Assembly: GCA_905250125.1 (NCBI GenBank)
Contig: CAJNOL010000841.1
Coordinates: 35,715 to 99,714, forward strand
Direction of reading: 5' to 3'
DNA length: 64,000 bases
From: Rotaria sordida
Lineage: Eukaryota > Rotifera > Eurotatoria > Philodinida > Philodinidae
Below the pieces are notes generated by a model. It was not told where the DNA came from and ran no database searches. It saw only the letters and a list, made by a program, of their open reading frames with translations. Position 1 is the stretch's first letter. Each line of letters opens with the position of its first letter. This document shows, in pieces, positions 12,701 to 24,407 of this stretch. A program made the position numbers and the translations under genes.

Positions 12701-15700
12701 ATTGTTTTCTTGATTAATTCGAATTCAGGTAGAAAATAATTTCTGTATATTGTTTATAGATGAAATTATAAGTCAGATCGGTTCTTTTGAGGGATGATGA
12801 ATAAAATGTGCACCATGAGTAATAACAAATATATGTATGATACATAGAAATTATTAAATATTTTTGTCTATTTTATAATTCGTATAGAATAGTATCAACG
12901 TAATACTTTTTGCTTCAGCAAATATAATTATATATTTTCTTCTTTTCGATTATTCAGTGTACGAAATAATAATCAAATATAAATAATTTCTGTTCTAACT
13001 ATTTTACACAAACAAAAGTTTCATCAAAACTACACATAGAAAAAAATTTGATCCTCTCCTAAACAGATCCTTGGTAGTAGTTATTTTTTTAAGTGAAAGA
13101 GTCAAAGGTCCCGGCCTTCTAGAAGAAGTGAGTTCCCGTCTGGTTACATCACTGATACAATCTCTTTTCGAATAGTGAAACTATATTGTTCCTATTAAAA
13201 GTAAAGATTGTTGGACGATGTTCGAATTCTTCTTCTTTTTATTTTACCTCTTTTTTTAATATTTTTTTTATATCGTTCTTCAAATGATTTTAATTTTGAT
13301 TTTTCTATATCCATTCGATATTGTCCAGCTGTTGTTGTACGTCTTGATAATGATGGATTAAGATATGGTGGATTTGGTGCACTTTTATCACGTATAATTG
13401 GTATTCGTGGTCTTGAAGATGTTTTTTCTTTTAATAAACCTGAATTTATTAATGTTGTAGGTATTGTTGATATTATTGATGAAGGTTTTTGTACTAAATT
13501 TGTCATTGAATCATATGGTTTTGATAATATTGATGTTGGATGTAATTGTGGAGAATCTGTATCAATTGATTTACTTGATTGAAATGATGAACGTTGAGAA
13601 GGTATTGAAGATATTTTATTTATTGGATGATTAATTTCATTATTAAAAATTTGTATACGATCTTCATACATTTGTCGTTTTTCATTTAAATTTGTTTCAT
13701 TTAATGTACGTTGTTGTTGTTGTTGTTGCATATGAAGACGTAATTTTAATTGTGTAGCTTTTTGTATTAAATCTTGAGAAACTAAAAAAAGAAGTTTGTT
13801 TTTATTTTTTTATTTTTACTTTAATCAAATAAACCTTTTTCTCTATTTGCATGTAATTGAGCTGCAGGAATATTTGGCAATTGTCTTTTACGATTACTTG
13901 TTGTTATACTAGAAATAAATCATTGATAAAGAAGAAGAAGAAGAAGAAAAATATATATATATGATTAATTAGATATTTTTTTTTTACGTGTCAATCATTG
14001 TTGGTAATAATTCATTATTGGCATTGATTGTTGGTAGCCTTCGATTGGATGATGATGATTCTAATAAAGATAAAAATTTTTATCATATTCATATAGAAAA
14101 ACAAAAAATAACAATATCTAACCATGTTGTTCTATTTCAGATGTATCACTATCATTAAATTGAGAATTTTTTGTTTGTAATAATGAATATTTTGATATTA
14201 AATTATACCATTCAGGTTGTCCATTGAGATTTATTTTTTTATCATTTAATGGAATACATATCTAATAAAGAATATATTTATTATTTTTAAGAAAGTTTTT
14301 TTTTTGTTTTGGTTTATATTTACTTCACCAAGTATTTCTTGATTACGATCAAGATCAATTAATTTAGCCCATAAAGATAAATTATCAAGTGTATTAATAT
14401 CAAAAAATATTAAACGTTGATTCCATGTACATATACCAGAAGAACATATTTGAGGTTTTGTACATTTTTGTTCTTTAGATCTAAATTAAAATTAATTATA
14501 TAGAAAAATTGAAAATCAATTCTTTTCAAAAAATCTGAATTTCTTCTTTAATTCTATTTTAGTTAGAAGATTCTAAAAGTAATATAAATAGCAAAATAAT
14601 ATCAGTTAACAGAAAACATTTGCTAATGTTGAACGTATGTTTGTCTTTTCTGAATCAATATTGAACTATCGGTACTACTACGTGTATAGTGTTGTAAGAT
14701 AGCCATATGTGAATATTTCCGATTGGTAGATTTTTTTTTTGTTTTTTGAAAGAATTACTGTCGTTAAAAATCTCATATTATCCTTTTCGGGTCATATTAT
14801 TAAAATGTAAAGTGAAAGAATCCAATATTCATGGTTGGAAAATAATCTAGCTTATATGTGAAAAGACCCGGAAGCTATGACACATCTAATCATAAATTTC
14901 CTATAATAAAAAACATGTCTCTAAAAATAAAAAATTTCTTTCAATTTATAATTATACAAAATTTTATTTATATTTCTTTATAAAATCCTAATTTAAATAT
15001 TTCAAGTGTTTATTTCTCAAGAAAAAAAAAAGAAAACCTACAATGAATCTCGTCCATATTGAATACATAATTGACAAGCAAAGGATCCTTGTTGTATAGA
15101 CAAATCTCTAGCACCATGTACAGTAACAATAAATTCTCTTCGATGAATATTATATTGAAATGAAAGCTAGAGAAAAAAAATAGATCAACAAAATATTCTA
15201 TGAATTTCCTTGTAATACTTGTAATCGAATATTATGTTCAGTTTTCTTTGTTGTTGTATCATGTTCTAAATAAAATGTATAATAACTATATTTATATATT
15301 TTAAATTTACATTAGAAAAAAATATATATATATATATATATTTATATTTATCGAGATAAAAAAGAACGATGACGAGGTATATTCATATCAGTTGAAGATT
15401 CATGTCGAATAGAAAAACAATGTAAACAACAAGAAAATATAGATTTTCGATTGGAAGTAGAAAAATGTTGTGTTAAACGTTGATTACTATCAATTGTTGA
15501 TGATGATGATGATGCAGTTTGTATAATTGTATTTGATGATGATGATGAATTTGTTTTTAATGTTGAACGTCTTAATGAAAAACGTGAATAAAAATTTTGA
15601 AATGATTCAGTTAATTGTTGACTAGTTGGAAATGTTGCTTTTCTTTTACTAATATTTAAATCTGTTGTTTTTTGTAATGTATTATTTCGTTGAATATTAG

Positions 15701-18700
15701 AATAATCATCAATTATATCTAATTTTGATAGACTTAAATCTGATTCAGAAGAATTTTGTCTTTCAAAAGATGATGATGATGATGGTAGTGGTGGTAATTG
15801 TGGTGAAGATATTGATGGAAAATTTTCCATTGGAATTGTTGTTGATTTTGATAAATTTGAAAATCTTTTTGATAAACGCATTAATATATTTGATCGTTGT
15901 ATATGTTGTTTTTCTTGATTTTTTATTGATGATTCAACGGAAATTACACTATTATTATTATCACAACCATTATCATTTTTAAATACGATATTTTCAAAGA
16001 CAACCATCCGTATTGATGGTTGCTTTGTCAATGTCATTGAGCTCGACGTTTATCGTAATGAACACTCCCGACCAAAAAAAGAAGAAGAAGGCGTCTTATA
16101 CTATGAGTAAGAATAGTGACTATTTTCTTCTTTCTTCTAACTCTGATGGGAGCCAAATACTGCCGTCATAAAAGAAACGAAGAGAAGAAAAAGATTTAGT
16201 ATTCAGGCAGCAAAAGGAGGCGAGAGATGAGAAAAGAACGAGTATTTGTCCAAGTTGTTATTCATCGTCATTCTTCTCCTCCTTCGTCTTTCTTTCCGTA
16301 CAGTTCATTACAATTTTTTTTCTTCGTCTTATTCTTCTTTTTTTTTTTTTTTTTTGTATATGATGATGAAGGAAGGAAGCAAATACGACAGTAGCGACAC
16401 ACAATTAAATAGACAACATGAAATGCTTAGTACTAATTATTAAAATAGATCATAAAAAAGAAATCTAATTTTTACCTTGTGATGATATTATTGAAATAGG
16501 TGGAGTTGTTAATGATTGTTCATTACTTGACAATGTTGAATATCTAGAAATAATAATAATAATAATTTTCAAAAAAAAAAAAAAAAAAAAAAGAAGAAAA
16601 CTCCTTTGAGATTTCAAAATCTCATGAGAATAAAATAAATTGTAAAGGCTGTCGATTGCATGTAACAGACAGACACACATACAAAAAAAATTACAATTTT
16701 TACCTGATCGGTCTTTTAACAATCATATGAATATCTGGTGATTGCATGGAATTTTGAGAAATAATTTGATAAACATCATTAGAATTTAAATTAGTTAATC
16801 TTTTTCCATTCCATTCAAGAACTTGATCACCTTTAACAAAAAAATCTAATATAAAATCTTTATTTTTATTTTCTAACTTATATATACCTATTTGTAATTG
16901 TCCACAATTATCAGCTATACTACCTGGTGTAATTTTAATTATTTCAGAAATCATTGTAATAGTTCCATCTTCATTTTCTTGACAAATACCACCTTGTATT
17001 TTTAAACCTAATGCAGTAAATATATCTCCTTTAATAATTTTTCCTTGTTGATATTCATCACATATTGTTGATGTCCATGTATTATTTTTAAGATGAACAT
17101 AACCAATTTTTTCTGTACGATTTTCACTTAAACGCCAAGTTGTTGTTGGCTAAAAATAATTGAAAATGTCTTGGTTTTTTTTTGTGAATTAATAATTAAT
17201 ACGAATAAGAAATAAAATTTTCACAACAAAAAAATGACAAGACAAGACGATAAATAAATAGCCATGAATATTTTTTGATATAATAAAAACAAAAAACCTT
17301 TTTAAATGGATCAATTGATAGAACATTAAGTATTGTACTTGAACTAGCTGTATCAATTCCTGAATCTTTTAATGTTGTTTCATGTCCAAGATCTTTATCT
17401 TCAAATGAATGATATTGAAATTCTTTTAAATCTTTTTGTGGATTATTATGTGTTGAACGTGATAATGGTAATGATGAAAGAATATCTTCATCATTTTTAT
17501 TCACTAGACAAAAATAAGGTAATAAACATAAATACATACAAACAATAGGAATAACTACAACTAGAAGAAGAAGAAGAAGAAGAAGAAGAAGAAGGCATAA
17601 ATCATAATAATATAACAGGGAAAGGAAATATTGGATATGCATGCATTTTAAAAAATAAATTATTATAAATATGCACCGTTGTTAAAAAATTTTCCAATTT
17701 AGCTGCTAGAATTTCTTCTTTTTGCCAAGTATCATTTGTCAATATAGTTCCTAGAAAATATTTTTTTGTTGATTTTGAAAAGTTTCTCAAAGCATTTTAT
17801 CTTCTTCTTCTTCTTTTTCTTCTTCTAGATGTAATATTAATTAAAAGAAGTTCTATTACTTACCACGTGATACAGATTCATTATCATCAATAACTGAAGC
17901 TGAATCTGGTGATGAAACAGCATCATCATCATCTTGTTCTGAACTTGAATCTTCTTTTGATTCTTTTTGTTGTTGACGTCTAATATGTGTCGTTGGAAGT
18001 ATTCGTTTACGTTGTTGTATTATATTTTGATGTAATTTTTTATTAGCACCATTTTTATTTATTTTAATATCATCATCTTCTTTTTCATTTGTATCAAATG
18101 GTTGTGATAATATATAATCTGATACATATTGTTTTGATATATTTTTTGTATTATCATCATTTATATTATTTGTATTAATTGATGTTGTTGTTAATTGTGA
18201 TACAGAATTTGTTGTTGGAATTAATTTTAATGAAGAAAAATAACTTTCTTGTTTTTGTCGACATATATTACAAAGCCAAAATGTCTAAAATAAAAAATAA
18301 AATAAAATAAAATAAAATTTTAATTTAATAAATAAAATAAAAACCTTATTATATTGATGTCCTTTTAGTCGTACACCACATCGTACACAAAGACGTTTTT
18401 TACATATTGAACATTGACGTACTGATTGTTCATCAACAAATTTCGTTTTTTTACATATTTCACAACAAACACCTGATTCATTTGATGAATTTTCATGAGG
18501 ATGTGTTTTAGTCTGTTGTGAATATCGACGACCAGCCATAGCAACTGGTGCTGAATAATCATCCATACGTGATCTTAAATAAATCAATAGATAAATAAAT
18601 AAATATATTGTTTATTTATTTGTTTTTACTGTATAGCCACAGCATCTCGTTCTTCTTCAGCTTTTTGTCGATTAATAACAGCTTCAATTATTTTTCTTTC

Positions 18701-18739
18701 ATCTTCAGTTAAATGACTTAAATCAGGTGATATATCCAT
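9709..18739 (-). CDS. RIM: RIM (Rab3-interacting molecule), presynaptic active-zone scaffold
   Basis: RIM links Rab3 on synaptic vesicles, Munc13 and calcium channels at the active zone. I read 21 exons (18739-18630, 18573-18345, 18284-17864, 17503-17298, 17149-16888, 16830-16704, 16543-16476, 15265-15219, 15166-15042, 14480-14324, 14261-14123, 14060-13988, 13908-13835, 13781-13248, 12235-12109, 12057-11681, 11586-11397, 10478-10264, 10200-10061, 9995-9766, 9715-9709). They sum to 3858 nt, an exact 1285-residue frame. In order: Rab3-binding helix starting DLSHLTEDERKIIEAV, a zinc finger with CxxC pairs (CEIC, CSIC, CVRC, CNIC), acidic Ser-rich linker, PDZ (LGLKIQGG, VLEWNGK), a C2A domain that is divergent, a long Ser-rich linker with the motif KRFGFQRSEEIG, then C2B (QLVGRQVLASP, APYVKVYLL, FMGVCQIHLEEL) and a short tail ending Arg-Ser as in vertebrate RIMs. 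Domain order is the full-length alpha form. Confidence 0.93.
12236..13247. other. Long RIM intron with probable inserted repeat
   Basis: At about 1 kb this is one of the two longest introns in RIM; most are 45-80 bp. Bases about 12286-12680 are markedly less AT-rich than the rest of the intron and hold an inverted repeat (TATCGCGG near 12617 and CCGCGATA near 12656). I read it as an inserted non-autonomous element but see no clear terminal repeats or coding capacity. Confidence 0.4.
15348..16037 (-). CDS. 229-codon ORF nested in a RIM intron, same strand
   Basis: This lies wholly inside the RIM intron 16475-15266. The flanking RIM exons join in frame without it (ACAAG joins AACATG to give Glu-His-Asp), so it is not a required RIM exon. 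It has its own ATG at 16037 and a TAA at 15348. The product is Ser-rich, with MVVFENIVF near the N-terminus, polySer runs encoded by TCA/TCATCA repeats, a basic patch near RLSKRFSNLSKS, and a Cys cluster (CCLHC) near the C-terminus. I recognise no domain. The 300 bases upstream are less AT-rich, like the flanks of first exons elsewhere here. It is either a nested gene, or an alternative transcript with an internal promoter that stops before C2A. Confidence 0.5.
   Translation of the reverse strand: MTLTKQPSIRMVVFENIVFKNDNGCDNNNSVISVESSIKNQEKQHIQRSNILMRLSKRFSNLSKSTTIPMENFPSISSPQLPPLPSSSSSFERQNSSESDLSLSKLDIIDDYSNIQRNNTLQKTTDLNISKRKATFPTSQQLTESFQNFYSRFSLRRSTLKTNSSSSSNTIIQTASSSSSTIDSNQRLTQHFSTSNRKSIFSCCLHCFSIRHESSTDMNIPRHRSFLSR
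17677..17750 (-). other. Putative 74-nt frame-shifting cassette exon in RIM
   Basis: This is bounded by a TTCTAG acceptor and a GTGCAT donor, and it opens in frame after RIM exon 3 (Gly-Thr-Ile-Leu-Thr-Asn-Asp...). RIM exon 3, however, also joins directly in frame to the exon at 17503, and adding 74 nt breaks that frame. If used, it would give a truncated RIM or trigger nonsense-mediated decay. It could also be chance intron sequence. Confidence 0.3.
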
Positions 18740-19481
18740 TTGAATTTTAGATTTTTATTAATAAATAATAATAATAGATATCCATCTTTTTAAGGAGCCT
18801 AACAAGAAAAAAAAAAACAAATAACAATACATGAATAATATTATTTTTTTGAATTGAATAAAAATATATAGATTTTCTTTTTTTTCGTGCTTTACCGTAA
18901 CCCCATTGAATCAATAGGGTAATCGTGTTCGATGCCAGTGTGACAGTTAGTTTTTATTATTATTATTATTATTGTTGTTGTTTTTTTTTCTTCTGTAAAT
19001 TAGCTCCCGTTCTTCAATTTAGGACACCATGTGATCTAAAAAACAAAAATGCAAAGAAGACAACAACTTTGTTGAATACTAGTTAAATCTCCGGAGATCT
19101 GCAATCAGTATGTATTTGACATTGAAAGTGCAAAGGCTTCACTAGCCATGCTCAGCGCTCCGCTTCCTGTTCTTGTCTTTGCCTTTGCGTTCGCCCGCTC
19201 GTTTATGTTGCATGCTATCTTTAATTTGATTGGTTTAAGAAACCTGATCTTTTGCCATAATGATATTTTTTTTATCCTCCTTTATTATTTATAATTTATT
19301 TTATATAAAAAACAAAATTTTATTTTATAAAAGAAAATAATTATTTAAAAATTAATTTTAAATTTTTGAAAAAGAAAATTTTTTTTATTTGAATTAATTG
19401 TTTCTATGACAACTAATAGTTTAATGGTATGAAAAGAAGGATTTATGTTTTGGCTTCTTTTTTTTTTTGGATGATTAAAAC
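18740..19481. promoter_or_regulatory. Shared head-to-head intergenic region of RIM and the 19482 gene
   Basis: The two start codons face away from each other across about 740 bp, so the promoters of both genes must lie here or overlap. It contains a (TTA)n run near 18955-18972 and a less AT-rich patch near 19090-19210. I identify no specific factor site. Confidence 0.45.
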
Positions 19482-21313
19482 ATGTCGATTCGCCCCGAGA
19501 GAAGTCAAAGTGAAAGACGAAGTTTATCTGCATTAGGTTCTGATCCATATTGTGAATTAGCTAGACGAAAACATCTTAATAAAGAATTAGAAGCAATTCG
19601 TGCTAGTTCACGTTTAATTTGGTCAAGACCAGATACAGCATTAACAACTCATGGTCATTATTATGCTGATCCTGAACAAGCTGAACGTACTTTATCAAGA
19701 CCAACATCAGCTGGTCGACATCATAATCCACATCCGAAATTGTAAAATAATTTTATTCGTTAAGCTTTTTTTTTTTTTTCTTTTTATTTGTACATATATT
19801 ATTTTAATATAGAGTTTTTATGAGAACAGGAATGAGAGAAATTCCTAATGCTTATGGTGCACGATCGGCTCATGTTACATCACATGAACGTAATTTTTAA
19901 TGTTATATATAAAGAAATAACTATTATAATATTTTATATTTATTTTTAAAGAAATAACTCATAAAAAGCCAATAATTCCTAATTATTTGGATGAAATTCA
20001 AGATTTAACACCTTTTGAACGGCAAGGTGCTAATGCTTTTTTAAAATTGGCTAATGTAGATTCAAAAATGAATGTTATACAAGCAATAAAAAATTATCGC
20101 ATTTTAATGACAAATGAATATGAATGTCCACCTATTGGCGTAAAACAAAAAAAAAGACTTTTAAAGTATTTTTTTTATGTATGTCATATAAATTTTTTAT
20201 AGGCTTCAACAATATGTCGACAAGATGGAAGTCGAACTGAATATTATCCATCTATGGATCGATTTCGTCAAGCAATAAGAGATGATAAAGGTATTATATC
20301 ATTATTTTTCTTAAACATTTATATATAAATATGATATTTGAGAATATAAACAAAAATTATATAATAAAGTCAATTAGATAATATATCTCTTGAGATTTTC
20401 TCATTTTTTTTGAATATAGAAATTAAAGTGATGGAAAAAAGTTTCGAAACAACAATTTTTTTCATAATGTTAAGCATGTAGTTCCAATCCAAATAGTGAT
20501 TTTGATAGCCAATAAAGTTTTCTATCTAATACACTTTTTAACAAGATTTTACAGACGAACAATAATGGCAAGACTTCTAAAAAACCGAATACGGTATTTT
20601 TCAAGTTCTAGAAGAATTTGTCAAAGCTATTTTTGAACGGTGCCATCTTAAAGTGCATAAAATTCTGAATAAAATGAGGGCTCGCTAAGTTTTCTACGAT
20701 CTTCTCATAAAAAGTTACACGCATCACAAAAATCATGAAAAAATCGACTAAAAAACGCCATTTTCATGATTTTTGTAATGCTTGTAACTTTTTACGAGAA
20801 GTTCGTAGAAAATTCGACGATTCCTCATTTTGTTCAGAATTTTGTGCTCTTTAAAATGACACCATTCTAAAATAGCTCTGACAAAGTCTTCTAGAACTTG
20901 AAAAATATCATGCTGAGGCTATTAAAATCACTATTTGAATTGAAGCTACATGCTAACATTATGAAAAAAATCGTTGCTTCGAAACTTTTTTCCATCATCT
21001 TAATACTTTCCGATTTTTTTTTCTAATATTCTTTATAGAATTTGATGCTATTAATAAAGTTCTTGAAAATCCTGAAACTGAAATTAAAATAACAAATAAT
21101 GAACAATCTACACATTGTTTACAACAACAACCACCAATTCTTACACATAATGTTCATCATTCAAATCGTCGTCAAGTTCATTTTCAACGTCGTAGTCATA
21201 GTCATCCAAAATGTCCATGGCCATTAGCACGTCGTCCATATCGTGGTGATTATTCTATTCATAGTGATTGGCATCCACGTTTACCTCATCATCGTTTAAC
21301 ATGTCTATGTTAA
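19482..21313 (+). CDS. Unrecognised 295-aa protein, 5 exons
   Basis: Exons 19482-19741, 19813-19889, 19952-20139, 20203-20290 and 21039-21313 sum to 888 nt, an exact frame. I do not recognise the family. The N-terminal third is basic and Ser/Arg-rich (SQSERRSLSALG, SRPTSAGRHHNPHP). A middle part (residues about 115-205, from IPNYLDEIQDLTPFERQGA to MDRFRQAIRDDK) is regular and looks like a folded or helical domain. The C-terminal 60 residues are rich in His, Pro and Arg. There is no signal peptide or membrane segment. Short Arg/Pro/Tyr-containing stretches of this kind occur in axonemal microtubule inner proteins, but this is only a suggestion. The last intron is expanded by a foldback element, and the 3' coding end overlaps the next gene by 59 bp. 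Confidence 0.7.
20421..21004. mobile_element. Foldback (MITE-like) element in an intron
   Basis: The left arm beginning near 20421 (GATGGAAAAAAGTTTCGAA...) is repeated as its reverse complement ending near 21003 (...TTCGAAACTTTTTTCCATC). Pairing continues inwards through most of the 580 bp to a centre near 20755, where CATGAAAAAATCG faces CGCCATTTTCATG. There is no coding capacity. Almost the whole fourth intron of the host gene consists of it. Confidence 0.8.
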
Positions 21314-22301
21314 TAAGATTTTCTTTTAATATATCATCATAAATACATAATTGAATATTATATTTTTGAAATAAATCTTTTAATTCTATACTTGATAAAA
21401 TATTAAATTCATATTGTCGTTCAATTGATTGAGAAAATTCATCAGTTTGTCCTATACCACAACCACCTATATATGGATGACTTGGATAACCAGGATGACA
21501 CATAAATTCAATAAGAATATTTTTATTATTATTAGAAATTTTTTTAAATAATTGAAAACATTTTTCAATATTATTTATTGTTAATTCTTTACCCATAATT
21601 GTTATACCAAAAAAATATTTTGTATATAAAATTGAATATTTATTTAAAATTTTCATAGCTAATTTTGTTTGATAAATTATATTTTTATAAAATAAATTAT
21701 CTATATCATTATTTATTATCATTTGATCATATGGTGTACGTATATATTTTATTTCATATTGTTTAGCTAATTGTACTATAATTTCTATAATCATTGGATG
21801 TATATGTATATGTTGATGTCCATCAATATGTTTTGGTAATTGACCATTTGTTAGTTCTTTATATTTATTTAATTGATTTATTAATTCATATTTAATATGT
21901 TCTTGTTCTATATTACCTTTATCTAATTCATCACGTAAACCAAATTTTCCATGCATTATACCATTTATATTAATTAAAGATTTGATTTTTAATAAATTCT
22001 TTGTTATAGGTCGACCTTCAGTTAAATTAAAATGTATACCCATTGGTAGATTATATTGTTTTGCATATAAACATGCTTGATAAGCATTATCACCATTAAC
22101 AAGAAGACTTGTTGATGAAATAGATTTTTGTTTAAATAAATCAATAATTGCTTTATCACGTTTTGGACAATAACCAAAATCATCTGCATTTATAATCATA
22201 TACATCATATTATGTGATATTGACATTGAGATACAAAAAACAACAGCAACAGCTGGTGTAAGTGAATGAAAGAAAAAAGAAAAAGAAATGATTTCAATCA
22301 T
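21255..22301 (-). CDS. YDJC: YdjC/ChbG-family carbohydrate deacetylase
   Basis: Members remove acetyl groups from N-acetylated sugars such as diacetylchitobiose in bacteria; the animal homologue is little studied. The signature motifs are all present: NADDFGY (metal-binding Asp pair) near residue 38, TSLLVNG, GIHFNLTEG (metal-binding His) near 90, HIDGHQHIHIHP near 160 (metal His and catalytic region), and EFMCHPGYPS near 265. The product from the first ATG is 348 residues, close to family length apart from about 35 hydrophobic N-terminal residues before the motif. A start at the MMYM cluster would give a normal cytosolic form; the long form could carry a signal or anchor. I see no intron. 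The C-terminal codons overlap the convergent gene at 19482-21313. Confidence 0.88.
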   Translation of the reverse strand: MIEIISFSFFFHSLTPAVAVVFCISMSISHNMMYMIINADDFGYCPKRDKAIIDLFKQKSISSTSLLVNGDNAYQACLYAKQYNLPMGIHFNLTEGRPITKNLLKIKSLININGIMHGKFGLRDELDKGNIEQEHIKYELINQLNKYKELTNGQLPKHIDGHQHIHIHPMIIEIIVQLAKQYEIKYIRTPYDQMIINNDIDNLFYKNIIYQTKLAMKILNKYSILYTKYFFGITIMGKELTINNIEKCFQLFKKISNNNKNILIEFMCHPGYPSHPYIGGCGIGQTDEFSQSIERQYEFNILSSIELKDLFQKYNIQLCIYDDILKENLINIDMLNDDEVNVDANHYE

Positions 22302-22560
22302 GTCGCTAAGATAAAAAAAAAATAAGAATAGTTTCGTTAAATAGTAAATTTTTTTATCTTTACTCTAGTGGAGTAACCAGGAAATTATAGATCCTATGTA
22401 AAAATTTGTACTAATTTAACGATTAAAAATGTTACAATTTTGATCATGAAAATGCGTTTTCAAATTCTAACGATCTTTCTTTCGTTTAGATTAGTAAATT
22501 TTTAATGATTCTTCGCGTGTGAATTTATCGAGAAACGTGTTAAATACGAAAATTGATTAA

Positions 22561-23122
22561 TATTTTTCATACATTCTTATTTACTGCAAGTATGATGAAC
22601 TTCCTTCAATAATCAATGTCTTGCTTAGTTTCACTCGTCTGAAGAGAAAAGTCCAGATAATTAATTCAATATTGGATGTACTTAAGATGCTTCAGAAAGC
22701 ATTGTTATCACTATAAATATTTCGTAATAGATAGAAAAACCAACGAGGAAGTATAATATAGTTTTTTATTTTGTCGATATCTCGAAACTGAAACTATTTA
22801 TGACTTTACTTGCTACAATTTTGCATTCTTGTGTATACTAGAAATATATTTCATAGTTGACAGAAATGATAAAACTATTATTAGGTCAAAATCTGGGATA
22901 TCGACAAAGTAAAAAAAAAATATTGTACTCTATAATTTGTTTCGCTATCAATTACGAAATATTTTTAGTGATAATAATGTTATCTTAAGTATCTTATTCG
23001 AAAGTACAGCCAATATTGAATTGATTAGTTGGATTTTTCTCCTCCGACGAGTAAAACATAGCAAGATATTGATTATTGAAAAAATTTCATCATATTGGCA
23101 GTGAATAACAATGTATGAAAAA
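22561..23122. mobile_element. Foldback element
   Basis: The left arm from about 22561 (TTTTTCATACATTCTTATTTA) reappears as the reverse complement ending near 23122. Inner blocks also pair, for example TTTCACTCGTCTGAAGAGAAAA near 22630 with TTTTCTCCTCCGACGAGTAAAA near 23035, and TTTTGTCGATATC near 22770 with GATATCGACAAAG near 22897. There are no open frames. It differs in sequence from the intron element at 20421. Confidence 0.75.
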
Positions 23123-23377
23123 TCCTGAGGAGTAATATACTCATTAGCTTGAACTATAGAAAGACAAATTATACGAACTAATATAATTGAATTATCTCCT
23201 TCCTCCTAACTTAGTATATCAGCTGACATGTTTAACACAGATGAACCAGTCATATTTTTCATATTAGATCTAGATTCTATTAGCGAAAAACTTAGCTTAG
23301 CTCAACTCAATAGCGTAAAAGAGGAACTCATATCAATACACGATGGCATGTAGCTCGAGTGAGAAATTTAAAATATC

Positions 23378-24240
23378 ACATGTGGAAAAATGAATGCAGC
23401 ATTTAACGATATATAATGAGTTAGTTACCATTAAAATGACAATCACACGTGAAAAATCTAACGCCTTAAAACGAATTTTCTAAATCTAACAAAAATTCAT
23501 GAAAATTTTCTTCATGAAACTTCATTAATTTGCCTTTTAAGGCAACTTTTGGCCTTAACTAGAGCAATTATTTTGCTAAAATTTTTCTTTTTTTATCATG
23601 TGGAGCAGAAATGATGATGTACGAAGTACAAAATTACATTTCTTTAGATATAAAACCCATAATAAACTTTGAAAGAGGATTATCTTTGTCTAGGATTGAT
23701 TCAAGTGGTTTTTCTAGCGATTAATACAAAGTTGAGATTTCTCTAAAGGAGAGTTTTACTTAATCTGATAAAAAGCTTTTGATATCTGGATTGATATAGT
23801 TCACAGATACACTTGATATTTCGTAAATATAAGTATTTCAAAATGATTTTTGTGTAATGTGCATAAACAAATATGTTACACAAAAAAAAATCATGAATAT
23901 TGTACGCATGAAAATGATTAGTAGATTGAATGATGAATAATTAAATAACGTTCGTTAACAATTAAAATTTTCAGTAAAACTCGTTAAAATATTTCACTCA
24001 TAAAAACAGTTAATAGATTTAACGAAAATCAATCAGTTAAGTTTCGTGAAAAATACAGAAATTCATGAAAACGTATTAATATGTTTAACACGTGAAAATG
24101 AATGCAACGTTTAACGATATATAATGAATTAGTTACAGTTGAAACGACAATCACGCGTAAAAAATCTAATGCATTTACACGAGTTTTCGGAATATAATGA
24201 AAGTTCATGAAAATTTCGTTAATTTTAAGAATCACTTCGT
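23378..24240 (+). repeat. Direct repeat pair of about 110-150 bp
   Basis: The segment starting near 23378 (ATGAATGCAGCATTTAACGA) recurs with substitutions near 24087, running on through a block with GACAATCACACGTGAAAAATC. The copies are about 700 bp apart and in the same orientation, possibly terminal repeats of a short element or an old duplication. Confidence 0.6.
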
Positions 24241-24407
24241 TAAATACCTTTTTATTTTCACATGGTTACCGTTCGTGCTTGATCATCTCGAATATATTGG
24301 CAATACATTTTCACCTATTGTTTTTACTGATGTCATACGCTTGACAGTGCACGATATAGTTCCATTCAAACATGAATATTTTGTTCGAACTGCTCGTTTT
24401 TGTGTAC

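Noticed and set aside
15725..15982. Plus-strand ORF of 85 codons inside the nested RIM-intron ORF
   Set aside because: It is the antisense shadow of Ser-rich codons on the minus strand.
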